64,000 bases of DNA, taken from the NCBI GenBank assembly GCA_029261995.1, contig JAJDAF010000063.1:48419-112418 (forward strand). Reading direction: 5' to 3'. The notes below the pieces were generated by a model, which saw only the letters and a program-made list of their open reading frames with translations, did no database searches and was not told the DNA's origin. Positions 9,584-18,390 of the stretch are shown in pieces. Positions within the stretch are counted from its first letter, which is position 1. Each line of letters begins with the position of its first letter. The position numbers and the translations under genes were made by a program. This stretch comes from Candidatus Zhuqueibacterota bacterium. GTDB taxonomy: Bacteria > Zhuqueibacterota > Zhuqueibacteria > Oceanimicrobiales > Oceanimicrobiaceae.

Positions 9584-9916
9584 GACTTGGATGGTCCTGA
9601 CGTTCGCTGCAAACGGGGCAATGTAGCGAAGAAATCACTGAAAGTCAATACGCCTGCGGTCCACGGGCGTCGCCGGCAGTTTCGCGGGCTGCCCGTTCCT
9701 TATCATGAGATTTCAAACTGAAAACCCACGGGAAATCCTTCCCACGCTTAAGAAACCGGACCGTAGACCTCCGCTGAAAGACACACCCTATTTCATTAAA
9801 AAACAACGAATATCATCACACCAACACTGTGGCACGGAAATCGCACAAGGTATGACATTGGTGTCCCGGGACAGGAACGCCTGCGGGACCTTCAACACCA
9901 AACACTGGACACCGTG
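9584..9916. other. Intergenic stretch between divergent genes
   Basis: Contains the upstream regions of the transferase gene (minus) and the PepSY gene (plus). No convincing promoter boxes, RNA gene or repeat was recognised. Confidence 0.4.
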
Positions 9917-11470
9917 ATGACCAATCTGCTCAAAATCTCTAAATGGCTACACAAATACATTGGCTTGTTTTTGCTCGTCTTTCTGCTGTGGATGAGTGTC
10001 TCCGGCGTTTTGCTGAACCACCGCGATCTCATCTCGGGTTTCTCGGTGCCAGGCTGGCTTGTGCCACCCCAATATGACATCAGCAACTGGAACCGCAGCG
10101 CACTCACCACCGTCATTTTTTCCGGGCAACATCCGTCGCTCGCCTTTGGCAGCGGCAAGCAGGGCATCTGGAAAAGCAGTGACGCCGGCCGCACCTTTCA
10201 GCCTTTTATGGATGGCCTGCCTGACTCACGCTACTACCGCAAAACCGCGCACATGCTTCTGATGACCGCCGACTCGGGGGACGAATGGCTGTTGGCAGGC
10301 ACAAATCGCGGCTTATACGAGCGCGCGCTGAACCACGGGTCCTGGCGTCAGATATCACTTGGGAGTGAGATTAAGCCGGTAAAAAAGATTCTGCACATCG
10401 ACCATCAGGTCGTGGTGCTGACCGAATCGCGAGCTTATTCGTCCGGCGCCAATCCCGGGGAGTTGCGGTTTGAGCCGGCGCGATTTACGCGCGATGTTCA
10501 AAACAGCTCCGTGTCTCTCATCGATTTGTTCTTCCATCTGCACGACGGTCGAATTTGGGGACTGCCCGGAAAATTGCTCTTTGATGCCGTTGGATTGATC
10601 TTGTTTTTTTTGAGTCTGTCGGCATTTTATAGTTGGTACTACCCCTGGAAAAGACGCCGTGAGAAGACGAATGGCGTGCGAACCAACCCCGGTGTGCTTC
10701 GTCGCGCGTTCAAGTGGTTCCTGAAATATCATCTCAAACTCGGAATCTGGACTGCTGCAATTCTGCTGATCATCGGCGGCACTGGAATTTTCATGCGACC
10801 GCCACTGCTGGCAGCTCTGGCGGACGGAAAGATATCGGGCAAGTGGTACCCCGGTATGCTGCCGGACAACCCCTGGCACGAGAAGATTCACAACGCCTTG
10901 TATGACTCGGTTGAGCACAGAATCGTGGTCGATGCTAAAGACGGCATGTGGGCGGGACCTGCCGATTTCAGCGGTCCGTTTCGAGAAATCGAATTACCGG
11001 TGCCGATCTTCATCATGGGCGCCACCGTGTTTGAGCCGAAAGGTACGGGCGGCTATCTGGTCGGCTCCTTTGGCGGCATCTACTACTATGACCGCGCGGC
11101 ACACAAATCTGTCGATGTCTTCACCGGCCGCAAAGTAGAGTTCGCCTCGGCGCTACGTCCTGCAAAACTCATGGTCACCGGCTATTTTGAAACGCCGCAC
11201 GGCGAGCCTTTTGTCACCACTCATCGCGAAGGACTTCTGCCCTTGGGCAAGACCCGGCGCAACAACCGATTTGCCCTGCCCGACGAGATGACCTCCGGTT
11301 TCAGAATGCCTTTGTGGAATTTTCTGTTCGAGATCCACAATGGCCGCATCTTCGAACACTTCATTGGTTCCTGGTACATCTTGCTGGCACCGCTCGGCGC
11401 CTTCCTGTTTGTGTTGATCACGCTGTCTGGTGTAGTCGATTGGCTCTATCTCAAATTCCGCCATGCCTGA
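9917..11470 (+). CDS. PepSY-associated membrane protein with an Asp-box domain
   Basis: About 517 residues from the ATG at 9917; a GTG at 9914 is an equal alternative. The N-terminal helix ISKWLHKYIGLFLLVF with the following SGVLLNHRDL is the PepSY_TM signature. A periplasmic segment after it contains an Asp-box (KSSDAGRTF), as in BNR/photosystem-II-assembly-like propellers. Further membrane helices lie near residues 215-235, 270-295 and 485-510. PepSY_TM proteins are often linked to iron or siderophore reduction, or to envelope redox steps. No iron-uptake gene is adjacent, so the substrate is unknown. Confidence 0.8.
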   Translation: MTNLLKISKWLHKYIGLFLLVFLLWMSVSGVLLNHRDLISGFSVPGWLVPPQYDISNWNRSALTTVIFSGQHPSLAFGSGKQGIWKSSDAGRTFQPFMDGLPDSRYYRKTAHMLLMTADSGDEWLLAGTNRGLYERALNHGSWRQISLGSEIKPVKKILHIDHQVVVLTESRAYSSGANPGELRFEPARFTRDVQNSSVSLIDLFFHLHDGRIWGLPGKLLFDAVGLILFFLSLSAFYSWYYPWKRRREKTNGVRTNPGVLRRAFKWFLKYHLKLGIWTAAILLIIGGTGIFMRPPLLAALADGKISGKWYPGMLPDNPWHEKIHNALYDSVEHRIVVDAKDGMWAGPADFSGPFREIELPVPIFIMGATVFEPKGTGGYLVGSFGGIYYYDRAAHKSVDVFTGRKVEFASALRPAKLMVTGYFETPHGEPFVTTHREGLLPLGKTRRNNRFALPDEMTSGFRMPLWNFLFEIHNGRIFEHFIGSWYILLAPLGAFLFVLITLSGVVDWLYLKFRHA

Positions 11471-11694
11471 CGATGCTCCGAGAAAGAGGGGTTCGCACGG
11501 CAAGATCGACGAACAGGGATGATTTGCCCCGCCAACCTTGTATTATTCAATAGGCACGTCGATTGACATAAACAGTACTCATTCGGTTGGATGCGACTCT
11601 GTGTGCCAAATCGTCGCTTGACCAAGTCGTGACAACGACCTATCTTACCGGTAACGCTTCCGAAAAACTCTGCCGAAATCCCGAAGGAGATCCC

Positions 11695-13476
11695 ATGCCG
11701 CTTGACTATCGCAGCCATTCCCTGAACTCTGTTCTCGTTTTCACCGCTTTCCTCATCGTATTTTCGTTCTCCTCTACGACACCTGTACGGGCGCAATCCG
11801 CCACGAAATGGACATCGGCTCTGCAAAATGCCATGGCCAGCCAGCGGGGCGAAATCGCTGCCTGGGTCTATCTCTCCGACAAGGGCTCCCGGCTCGACGA
11901 AAGACTTTCGGCTGAGGTATCAAGATTGAGCGAACACGTGGTGCGGCGCAGGCTCAGAAACCGCGGTCCGGAGAATCTGGTGGACGAATTTGACCTGCCG
12001 GTCGTAACAGAATACCTTGATGCCATTTCCGAGCGGGTTGTCCACATTCGCCAGCAATCGCGCTGGTTGAACGCCGTCTCGGTCGAGGCTACTTCCGCGC
12101 AATTGGCCGAACTTTCCAGACTGCCGTTTGTGATGAAGGTGGATGTGGTTCGTTCAGTTCGCCGGCGGCCGCTACCGCCAGCCATATCCGACCTGGCGCC
12201 GCCACAAGCCCAGGAAGCCGGCCACACGCTCGAATACGGCGATTCGTTCACGCAGAATCAACAAATAAACGTGCCGGCGCTGCACGACATGGGTTACGAT
12301 GGCAGCGGGATCATTATTGGTATCATGGACACCGGCTTCAACACCCTCGAGCACGAGGCGCTCGCCCATCTGAAAATTCTGGCTGAATTCGATTTCGTCA
12401 ACAACGATGACAACGTAGATGACGAGGCTGGTCAACTCGGCGGCGGCAGTCACGGCTCACAAACGCTCAGCATTCTCGCGGGATTTCAGGAGGGCTCCCT
12501 GATTGGGCCGGCGTACGGCGCCAGCTTCTTGCTTGCCAAAACCGAAAACACCGACTCAGAACGGCACATCGAAGAGGACAATTGGGTGGCGGCGGCGGAA
12601 TGGGCGGATGGCCTCGGCGCTGATGTTTTTAGCACCTCGCTCATTTACCGGGACGGCTTCAAAGAAGGAGGCGATTACACATCCGCAGACATGGACGGCC
12701 AGACCACCATCATCACCATTGGCGCCGAAATCGCGGCTAGTCGCGGTATTTTGGTGGTCAACGCAGCGGGCAACGAAGGACCGGCGCTTCCCGGCGAGAA
12801 TTCCCTCGGCGCACCTTCAGACGGACCAAATGTCCTGGGTGTCGGCGCCGTTGACCGCAATGGCGCCCGCGCTTTTTTCAGTTCAGTGGGCCGCACGGCA
12901 GATGGCCGGATCAAGCCAGACGTGATGGCGATGGGCGTGGCAAATGTCGCGATTAGAACCAACTTGACAAGTGGATTCACCAGCGTGCAAGGCACATCGT
13001 TTTCCTGTCCGTTGGTGGCAGGGGTCGGCGCCTTGTTGCTGCAGGCAAATCCATCTCTGAGCAACCAGAATATCATGGATGCCCTGCGGCGCAGCGGCAA
13101 CAACTCAGCAACGCCCGACAGTCTCAATGGCTGGGGGATTGTCGATGCACTGTCGGCGCTGCAGGTCACAAGCGTTCAATCCCGGCCCACCGTTGTAAGG
13201 GAGTTCAGGCTGTTTCAGGCATATCCGAATCCCTTTAACCCGGAAACGCAAATCCGGTTTGAACTCGAGAAACCGGCCAGTATCTCACTCGCCATCTACA
13301 ACCTGCGCGGACAACGGATCTCCACCCTCTTGAATGGCCCGCAGACACCTGGAACGCATTCCGCAACCTGGGATGGTAAGGACGCCAACGGGAGTCAGGT
13401 GAGCAGCGGGGTCTACTTCTATCGGTTGGAAACCGGCGGACGCTCGCTGAGTAAGCGCGTTGTTTTGATGCGGTGA
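11695..13476 (+). CDS. Secreted subtilisin-like (S8) serine protease with T9SS-type sorting domain
   Basis: About 593 residues from the ATG at 11695, which has GAAGGAGA just upstream; the frame is open back to 11587 but without a ribosome site. After a signal peptide (ending PVRAQ) and a propeptide-like region comes an S8 catalytic domain. Its Asp is in IIIGIMDTGF, its His in GGGSHGSQT and its Ser in VQGTSFSCP, so the triad is complete. The last 90 residues form a PNPFNPETQI...YFYRLE...KRVVLMR domain, the type A C-terminal sorting signal for type IX secretion and surface attachment. Role: extracellular proteolysis. Confidence 0.93.
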   Translation: MPLDYRSHSLNSVLVFTAFLIVFSFSSTTPVRAQSATKWTSALQNAMASQRGEIAAWVYLSDKGSRLDERLSAEVSRLSEHVVRRRLRNRGPENLVDEFDLPVVTEYLDAISERVVHIRQQSRWLNAVSVEATSAQLAELSRLPFVMKVDVVRSVRRRPLPPAISDLAPPQAQEAGHTLEYGDSFTQNQQINVPALHDMGYDGSGIIIGIMDTGFNTLEHEALAHLKILAEFDFVNNDDNVDDEAGQLGGGSHGSQTLSILAGFQEGSLIGPAYGASFLLAKTENTDSERHIEEDNWVAAAEWADGLGADVFSTSLIYRDGFKEGGDYTSADMDGQTTIITIGAEIAASRGILVVNAAGNEGPALPGENSLGAPSDGPNVLGVGAVDRNGARAFFSSVGRTADGRIKPDVMAMGVANVAIRTNLTSGFTSVQGTSFSCPLVAGVGALLLQANPSLSNQNIMDALRRSGNNSATPDSLNGWGIVDALSALQVTSVQSRPTVVREFRLFQAYPNPFNPETQIRFELEKPASISLAIYNLRGQRISTLLNGPQTPGTHSATWDGKDANGSQVSSGVYFYRLETGGRSLSKRVVLMR

Positions 13477-13501
13477 CCGAGGCAATTCGCTCAGCGGATA
13501 A

Positions 13502-14194
13502 CTAGTTTGTCCCGCTTCTTGTTATCAACATCTCCAGCCGGGCCATGAACCCTTTTCCGATCAACCGGCGCAGAACGTGGCCGCCATCTTCAACGATCTC
13601 GAGGGTCGTGTCTACGCCAAATCCTTTGAGCTTTTTATGCGCAATCCTGCTTTCGCGCAGCCAATATGAATCCTTGCTGCCGGCGATGAATTGCACCTTT
13701 GTGTTCATTAGCATCTTCAGCTTTTCTGGATTGGCGTTGCGCGGATGGCCTGGAATAGCCGTCACGCTTGCAAATCTATCTGCCAGTGCCATGGCAATTT
13801 CAAACATGCCGCAGCTGTTCGCACTCCAGCCGGCGAGGTGAAATCTGCCGCCCTCTATCTTGAAGCTTTTCTCGAGATCATCCAGAAGTGCCTGGGTACG
13901 TTTTATGACGTTACCCTGCCAGATGGTCGGGGTGTCGACAATGATCCAGCCGTAGGAAGTTGGATCCTTCTTCCAGTAGAAGCCAGGCTCTGCGCCCTCA
14001 ACGCCATCTCCCGGACCAATCAGAACGGGATACGTTTTGTTTGCGTCGAATCCGTCGGGCAGGTGGACCTGGTAAACCAAGGTTTTACCGTCGCCAACAT
14101 CCAGGTGCTTGTAGCTGGATTGGCTCCAACCTGTTGCGCATGCAACCATCAAAACCGCTGTAATAATGGTGGTTATAAAGAGTCTGTCCTTCAT
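13502..14194 (-). CDS. Probable alpha/beta-hydrolase lipoprotein (esterase-like)
   Basis: 230 residues with a ribosome site (AAGGAAGG) before the ATG. The signal peptide contains a lipobox-like LMVAC, so it may be lipid-anchored. The fold follows esterase/feruloyl-esterase-like proteins: strand HLPDGFDANKTYPVLIG, nucleophile elbow GWSAN (Ser near residue 122), and a terminal EDGGHVL that supplies the histidine. Substrate unknown. It converges on the subtilisin gene, with only about 25 bases between the two stops. Confidence 0.7.
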   Translation of the reverse strand: MKDRLFITTIITAVLMVACATGWSQSSYKHLDVGDGKTLVYQVHLPDGFDANKTYPVLIGPGDGVEGAEPGFYWKKDPTSYGWIIVDTPTIWQGNVIKRTQALLDDLEKSFKIEGGRFHLAGWSANSCGMFEIAMALADRFASVTAIPGHPRNANPEKLKMLMNTKVQFIAGSKDSYWLRESRIAHKKLKGFGVDTTLEIVEDGGHVLRRLIGKGFMARLEMLITRSGTN

Positions 14195-14511
14195 GGTACC
14201 TTCCTTTACTTGAGATTCGATTTGGTTTCAGCATTCTGCACCAGCGGAGGCCAATGATTAAATCGCGTTGCCCGAGTTCGCTTGGTCGTCGGTCTACCGC
14301 ACTACAGTGTCTGAGTCTACGATTAGATCTCGTGTCTCTCAAAGACCTTGCTTACGGCCATCAGTTGGGCACAGTTGATAAAATAGTGACCGTTGGCATA
14401 ATTTGTGATGAAAAACGCAATGCTTGCTGCACGCAAACAGTTGCATTTTCGCAATCGCTTTGATATATTTTGTCTCGCTTATAGAATTGCACAATCAAAT
14501 CAGGAAAGAAC
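14195..14511. other. Divergent intergenic region
   Basis: Separates the esterase-like gene (minus) from the aminotransferase gene (plus). Apart from the promoter-like pair at 14441-14469, nothing was recognised. Confidence 0.4.
14441..14469 (+). promoter_or_regulatory. Sigma70-like promoter for the aminotransferase gene
   Basis: TTGCAT (14441-14446) and TATATT (14464-14469) are separated by exactly 17 bases and lie about 40 bases before the ATG at 14512. Housekeeping promoters in FCB bacteria often deviate from this consensus, so this is tentative. Confidence 0.4.
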
Positions 14512-15630
14512 ATGAACATCCCGGGTGAACTAACGCCGTCGCAGCGCATTCTGCTGGGACCAGGGCCCAGTTGCGTGCATCCCCGTGTTTATCAAGCCAT
14601 GGCAAAACCGATCGTGGGTCACCTCGATCCTGAGTTTCTCCAAGTTATGGATGAGATTCAGGAGCAGCTCCGGTTTGTCATGCAAACCCGAAATCGTCTG
14701 ACCATCGCCATTTCCGGCACCGGCAGTGCGGGAATGGAGGCCGCTTTCGTCAACGTTATCGAGCCGGGAGACAAAGTTGTCGTCGGGGTCAACGGCGTCT
14801 TTGGCAACCGAATGAGCGATATCGTTAGCCGCTGCGGCGCCGAGGCTATCCGGGTCGAAGCAGAGTGGGGACAAGCGATTGACCTGCAAAAACTCGAAGA
14901 TGCCCTGAAACAGGCGGGACAAGTCAAGGCTGTTGCGCTGGTGCACGCAGAAACATCCACCGGCGTTCTGCAGCCGCTCGAACAAGCCGGTGCGCTTTGC
15001 AAGAAACACGGTGCCCTGCTTATCTTAGATGCAGTCACCTCCCTGGCTGGCCTGCCCGTCAAAGTCGATGAGTGGCAAATTGACGTGTGCTACAGCGGCA
15101 CGCAAAAATGCCTGAGCTGCCCTCCCGGGCTGGCGCCTCTGACTTTGAGCCCGGCAGCCCTCGACATCGCGCAGAACAGAAAAACCAAAGTACAAAGCTG
15201 GTACCTCGATGTGACCATGATTGCCAGCTACTGGCAAGACAGTTCACGTGCCTACCATCATACCGCGCCTATCAACATGAACTACGGACTGCGTGAGGCG
15301 TTGCGTCTGGTTCAGGAAGAGGGTCTCGAAACACGTTTCGAGCGCCACAGAAGAAACAGCGCCATCCTGCTGAAGCAGCTCAGCGAGCTGGACCTGACAC
15401 CCTTCGTGGATGAAAGCATCCGCCTGCCCAGCCTGAACGCCATGTCGATTCCGAATGGCATCGATGAAGCCGCGGTGCGCCGGCGGCTGCTCAATGAGTA
15501 CGACATCGAAATTGGTGGCGGCCTGGGCGCCTTGGCCGGCAAAGTGTGGCGCATCGGTTTGATGGGAGAATCGTCAAAAAAGGCGAATGTCGTCTACCTG
15601 GCGGCAGCTCTAAGAGAAATTCTCGGGTAG
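14512..15630 (+). CDS. Class V aminotransferase, alanine/serine-glyoxylate type
   Basis: 372 residues; AGGAAAG precedes the ATG. The protein opens with the family-typical RILLGPGPSCVHPRV and has a glycine-rich SGTGSAGMEA. The PLP lysine is in CYSGTQKCLSCPPG (K near residue 201) and the substrate region near the end reads WRIGLMGESS. These PLP enzymes move an amino group from alanine or serine to glyoxylate (or a related keto acid) in the cytoplasm. The donor cannot be read from sequence. It heads a plus-strand run with the CPXCG protein, thioesterase and DinB-like genes. Confidence 0.92.
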   Translation: MNIPGELTPSQRILLGPGPSCVHPRVYQAMAKPIVGHLDPEFLQVMDEIQEQLRFVMQTRNRLTIAISGTGSAGMEAAFVNVIEPGDKVVVGVNGVFGNRMSDIVSRCGAEAIRVEAEWGQAIDLQKLEDALKQAGQVKAVALVHAETSTGVLQPLEQAGALCKKHGALLILDAVTSLAGLPVKVDEWQIDVCYSGTQKCLSCPPGLAPLTLSPAALDIAQNRKTKVQSWYLDVTMIASYWQDSSRAYHHTAPINMNYGLREALRLVQEEGLETRFERHRRNSAILLKQLSELDLTPFVDESIRLPSLNAMSIPNGIDEAAVRRRLLNEYDIEIGGGLGALAGKVWRIGLMGESSKKANVVYLAAALREILG

Positions 15631-15672
15631 ATGCTGCCGACATGTTTGTATCTCAACCCGAAGGTGGCCAAA

Positions 15673-15858
15673 ATGCACGATACTTCGGTTGTTCAGTGCC
15701 CTTACTGTGGTGAACGAAACGAGATCTACATTGATTTCTCGGGCGGCCAGACACAGTCCTACGTCGAAGATTGTCAGGTTTGTTGCAGACCCTGGCAGGT
15801 GCGAATTGTGATTCACAATAACGAGCCCGAAATCAAGCTCGCCAGGAGTGACGAATAG
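15673..15858 (+). CDS. CPXCG-motif cysteine-rich small protein
   Basis: 61 residues from the ATG at 15673; a longer frame to 15631 has no support. It contains CPYCG near the N-terminus and CQVC about 25 residues later, a probable zinc ribbon, followed by RPWQVRIVI. This matches the small CPXCG family of unknown function. It starts 42 bases after the aminotransferase stop. Confidence 0.85.
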   Translation: MHDTSVVQCPYCGERNEIYIDFSGGQTQSYVEDCQVCCRPWQVRIVIHNNEPEIKLARSDE

Positions 15859-15902
15859 AAACCGAAAGACAAACGACGCCGGAGACCGTAGGCTCGGGCG
15901 CA

Positions 15903-16370
15903 TTGTACGACCTGGTCAAAGCCTATCCAGTGAAAATAGAAGTTCCCGTCGCCTGGGGTGAGATGGACGCCTTCGGGCACGTGAATAACATCGTCTATTT
16001 TCGCTATTTTGAAAGCGCCCGCATCGCTTATTTTGACAGGATTGACTACATGGCCGTCATGCAAAAAACTGGCGCCGGGCCCATCCTGGCAGCCAGCAGT
16101 TGCACGTTCAAATACGCGCTCTCCTACCCAGACACGGTGACGGCAGCAGCCCGGGTCTCCAACCTGCAGGACGACCGTTTCACCATGGAATATTTGGTGG
16201 TGAGTCAGGGCGCCGAACGGGTGGCCGCCGTGGGCCAGGGTGAAATCGTGTCGTATGACTACCAGCGTAAATGCAAGACGTCTCTGCCCGTAGAAATCAG
16301 ACAAAGGGTCGAGGTGCTGGAATCCGGCACGCAGAAAAATCAGGCAGACAGTTTGGCGAAAACGGAATGA
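15903..16370 (+). CDS. Hotdog-fold acyl-CoA thioesterase (YbgC/4HBT family)
   Basis: 155 residues starting with TTG at 15903; the frame is closed by a stop shortly upstream and the next ATG lies inside the catalytic motif. The signature WGEMDAFGHVNNIVYFRYFE contains the active-site Asp and the HVNN motif of 4-hydroxybenzoyl-CoA-type thioesterases, which hydrolyse acyl-CoA thioesters in the cytoplasm. The stop overlaps the next gene as ATGA, so the two are translationally coupled. Confidence 0.9.
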   Translation: MYDLVKAYPVKIEVPVAWGEMDAFGHVNNIVYFRYFESARIAYFDRIDYMAVMQKTGAGPILAASSCTFKYALSYPDTVTAAARVSNLQDDRFTMEYLVVSQGAERVAAVGQGEIVSYDYQRKCKTSLPVEIRQRVEVLESGTQKNQADSLAKTE

Positions 16371-16921
16371 CTCAGATGAAAGCTTTCCCGAACGTGTACT
16401 CGGAGATAAAAACCGCCGATCTTATCCGGATCTATTCGGAGGCGCCGGACCGCCTGAACGCGATACTTAAGGGTCTGAGCGCCAGGGATGTGCAGGCGCA
16501 CGCCAAGCCCGGCAAATGGTCCATTCAGGAAATCGCCATTCATTTGGCTGATGCCGAGATCATGGGCGCCGCGCGCGTGCGGCAGGCTTTTGCCGAACCG
16601 GGAAGCACGTTTGCGGTCTACGACCAGGATGTCTGGGCCAACACTTTTGAATACAAAAATTTCGACTCCAAGACATTCTATAGCATGATCATGCTGTTTG
16701 ATTCGTTGCGTTTGAACACCGCAAAAATCTTTAAGCGCGCAAGCGCCCGGGATTGGGAAAAGTTCGGCCGGCATCCTGAGTGGGGTGATTTGAGCCTGAG
16801 ACAATTGCTCGAACTGTACGCCGACCACGGTGAGCGCCACTTCCATCAGATCCTCGAATTGCGCATTCTTCTCGGCAAAGCCCTTGATTTCCCGTTGTTG
16901 TTGACCAAGCGACTCTATTAA
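16367..16921 (+). CDS. DinB-like metalloenzyme family protein
   Basis: 184 residues from the ATG at 16367, which overlaps the thioesterase stop by four bases. A four-helix DinB/YfiT-like domain is indicated by KWSIQEIAIHLADAEIMGA (first metal-type histidine) and the late YADHGERHFHQI pair of histidines. Many relatives use a mycothiol or bacillithiol cofactor or have no known activity. The function here is open. Confidence 0.8.
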   Translation: MTQMKAFPNVYSEIKTADLIRIYSEAPDRLNAILKGLSARDVQAHAKPGKWSIQEIAIHLADAEIMGAARVRQAFAEPGSTFAVYDQDVWANTFEYKNFDSKTFYSMIMLFDSLRLNTAKIFKRASARDWEKFGRHPEWGDLSLRQLLELYADHGERHFHQILELRILLGKALDFPLLLTKRLY

Positions 16922-17023
16922 GTGCGGCGATTGCCTGGTGCTACCGGTAACCCAAACAGATCGATTGCCCGCTTCAAGAAACAGAAAGAACTCTTTTGAG
17001 ATAGAAAATTCAGGAAGTCTTCC

Positions 17024-17749
17024 ATGCCGCAACCCGCAACAGAGACAGCAACCCGCAGCGAAATCATAGGTAAGCAGCCCAAGCAACGTCTCTCCGCCTA
17101 CGAAGGCATTTACGTCGGCGCCATGGCCATCTTCGTTACCTTTGTACTGCTGACCAACACCGTCGGTGTCAAGCTGTTCGAGGCCTTTGGTCTGGTGCTG
17201 CCGGTCAGCATCATCTGGTTTCCGCTGACCTTCCTGATCACCGACGTGGTGTCTGAAATGTATGGCGCGCGCAGGGCACAGTTCCTGGTGGTCATGGGAT
17301 TCACCATGAGCTTGCTGCTGCTCGGCTTCTCACTAATCGGCATCAATCTCGAGGTCTCCAGCCTCTACCCGTTGCAGGAAGATTACACCAATATTTTCGG
17401 TCCGGTCTGGCGGCTGCTGTTTGGCTCAATGGCCGCCTATCTGTTGGCGCAGATGATCGACGTGCGCCTGTTCCACTTCTGGAAACGGCTGACGAAAGGC
17501 AAACACTTATGGCTGCGCAACAACGCCTCCACCATGCTGTCGCAGTTTGTCGATACCTTCACCGTCAACACCATTTTCCTCTACAAAAACCCCACGGTCT
17601 TCACCGGAGATTTTGGTGACTTGATGGGGATTATTTTGGGAGTCTACGTTCTGAAGGTCACCATTGCCGCGGTTGATACGCCGCTGTGTTATCTTGGCGT
17701 TTGGGCCGTGGAGCGGGCGACCGGGGTTCGAGGGAGAGATGTAGCCTAG
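17024..17749 (+). CDS. Queuosine-precursor transporter (YhhQ/DUF165 family)
   Basis: 241 residues with about six membrane helices. The family signature WFPLTFLITDVVSEMYG is present, as are the later RNNASTMLSQFVDT and VDTPLCYL segments. YhhQ proteins import preQ0/preQ1 for synthesis of queuosine in tRNA. No queuosine-synthesis gene is adjacent, consistent with salvage. The GGAAG before the ATG supports the start. Confidence 0.9.
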   Translation: MPQPATETATRSEIIGKQPKQRLSAYEGIYVGAMAIFVTFVLLTNTVGVKLFEAFGLVLPVSIIWFPLTFLITDVVSEMYGARRAQFLVVMGFTMSLLLLGFSLIGINLEVSSLYPLQEDYTNIFGPVWRLLFGSMAAYLLAQMIDVRLFHFWKRLTKGKHLWLRNNASTMLSQFVDTFTVNTIFLYKNPTVFTGDFGDLMGIILGVYVLKVTIAAVDTPLCYLGVWAVERATGVRGRDVA

Positions 17750-17766
17750 GGCCATCTGGAACTCGA

Positions 17767-17885
17767 CTGGAGGCGCTAAAGGCTATGCGAAAAGGTCAAC
17801 TATCCGAATAAATGACCAATGGGGAATTTGTTTTGAGTGGCATGAGAACGATGCTTGCAACGTAGAAATCATTGACTATCATTAG
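17767..17885 (+). pseudogene. HigB-type toxin remnant, truncated and frameshifted
   Basis: Frame one (17767-17811) reads RLEALKAMRKGQLSE-stop in its last part. Frame two (from 17802) continues with IRINDQWGICFEW and ends VEIIDYH-stop at 17885. Together these match the C-terminal half of HigB/RelE-family ribosome-dependent mRNases. The 5' half is absent, because sequence before about 17755 belongs to the transporter gene, and an indel near 17800-17803 breaks the rest. The toxin is therefore dead while its antitoxin 12 bases downstream looks intact. Confidence 0.8.
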
Positions 17886-17897
17886 TTGGGAGAGAGC

Positions 17898-18203
17898 ATG
17901 ACTGCCAAGAGAATGACACCATTACATCCAGGAGAAATCTTACAGGAAGAATTCTTGCACCCCATGAAACTGAGCCAAAATCGCCTGGCTCTTGATATCC
18001 GAGTTCCTGCACGACGAATAAACGAGATTGTACACGGCAAGCGCAGAATAACGGCAGATACCGCTTTAAGATTGGCTAGATATTTTGATATGTCTCCTCA
18101 GTTTTGGCTAGGACTACAAATGGACTATGACTTGGATGTCGCGGAAGACCAAATAGCCGAACGCCTTGACAAGGAAATTCAAACGTATCAACCTGCAGCC
18201 TAA
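17898..18203 (+). CDS. higA: HigA-family antitoxin
   Basis: 101 residues from the ATG at 17898 (GGGAGAG upstream). The opening PLHPGEILQEEFL and helix-turn-helix (SQNRLALDIRVPARRINEIVHGK... in a lambda-repressor-like XRE domain) are diagnostic of HigA. Normally it neutralises HigB and represses the higBA promoter. Here the partner toxin is only a remnant directly upstream, so this is an orphan antitoxin, possibly retained as a regulator or decaying. Confidence 0.92.
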   Translation: MTAKRMTPLHPGEILQEEFLHPMKLSQNRLALDIRVPARRINEIVHGKRRITADTALRLARYFDMSPQFWLGLQMDYDLDVAEDQIAERLDKEIQTYQPAA

Positions 18204-18390
18204 ACCGCGCTGGACTTCTCTTCCTCCACTAGCCGAAGCCCATCAAATGGCTCAAGGCCACGCCTAAAATACCCAGTTTAGGGTATACCGCCGCTGCACG
18301 ACATTTCGTTTCTTACCCTGAACTTCCCGTGATTCCTACTAACCGCTCGCTGTCCCAAGAGCAAAGTCATGGTTCAAAACGGAGATTGTA

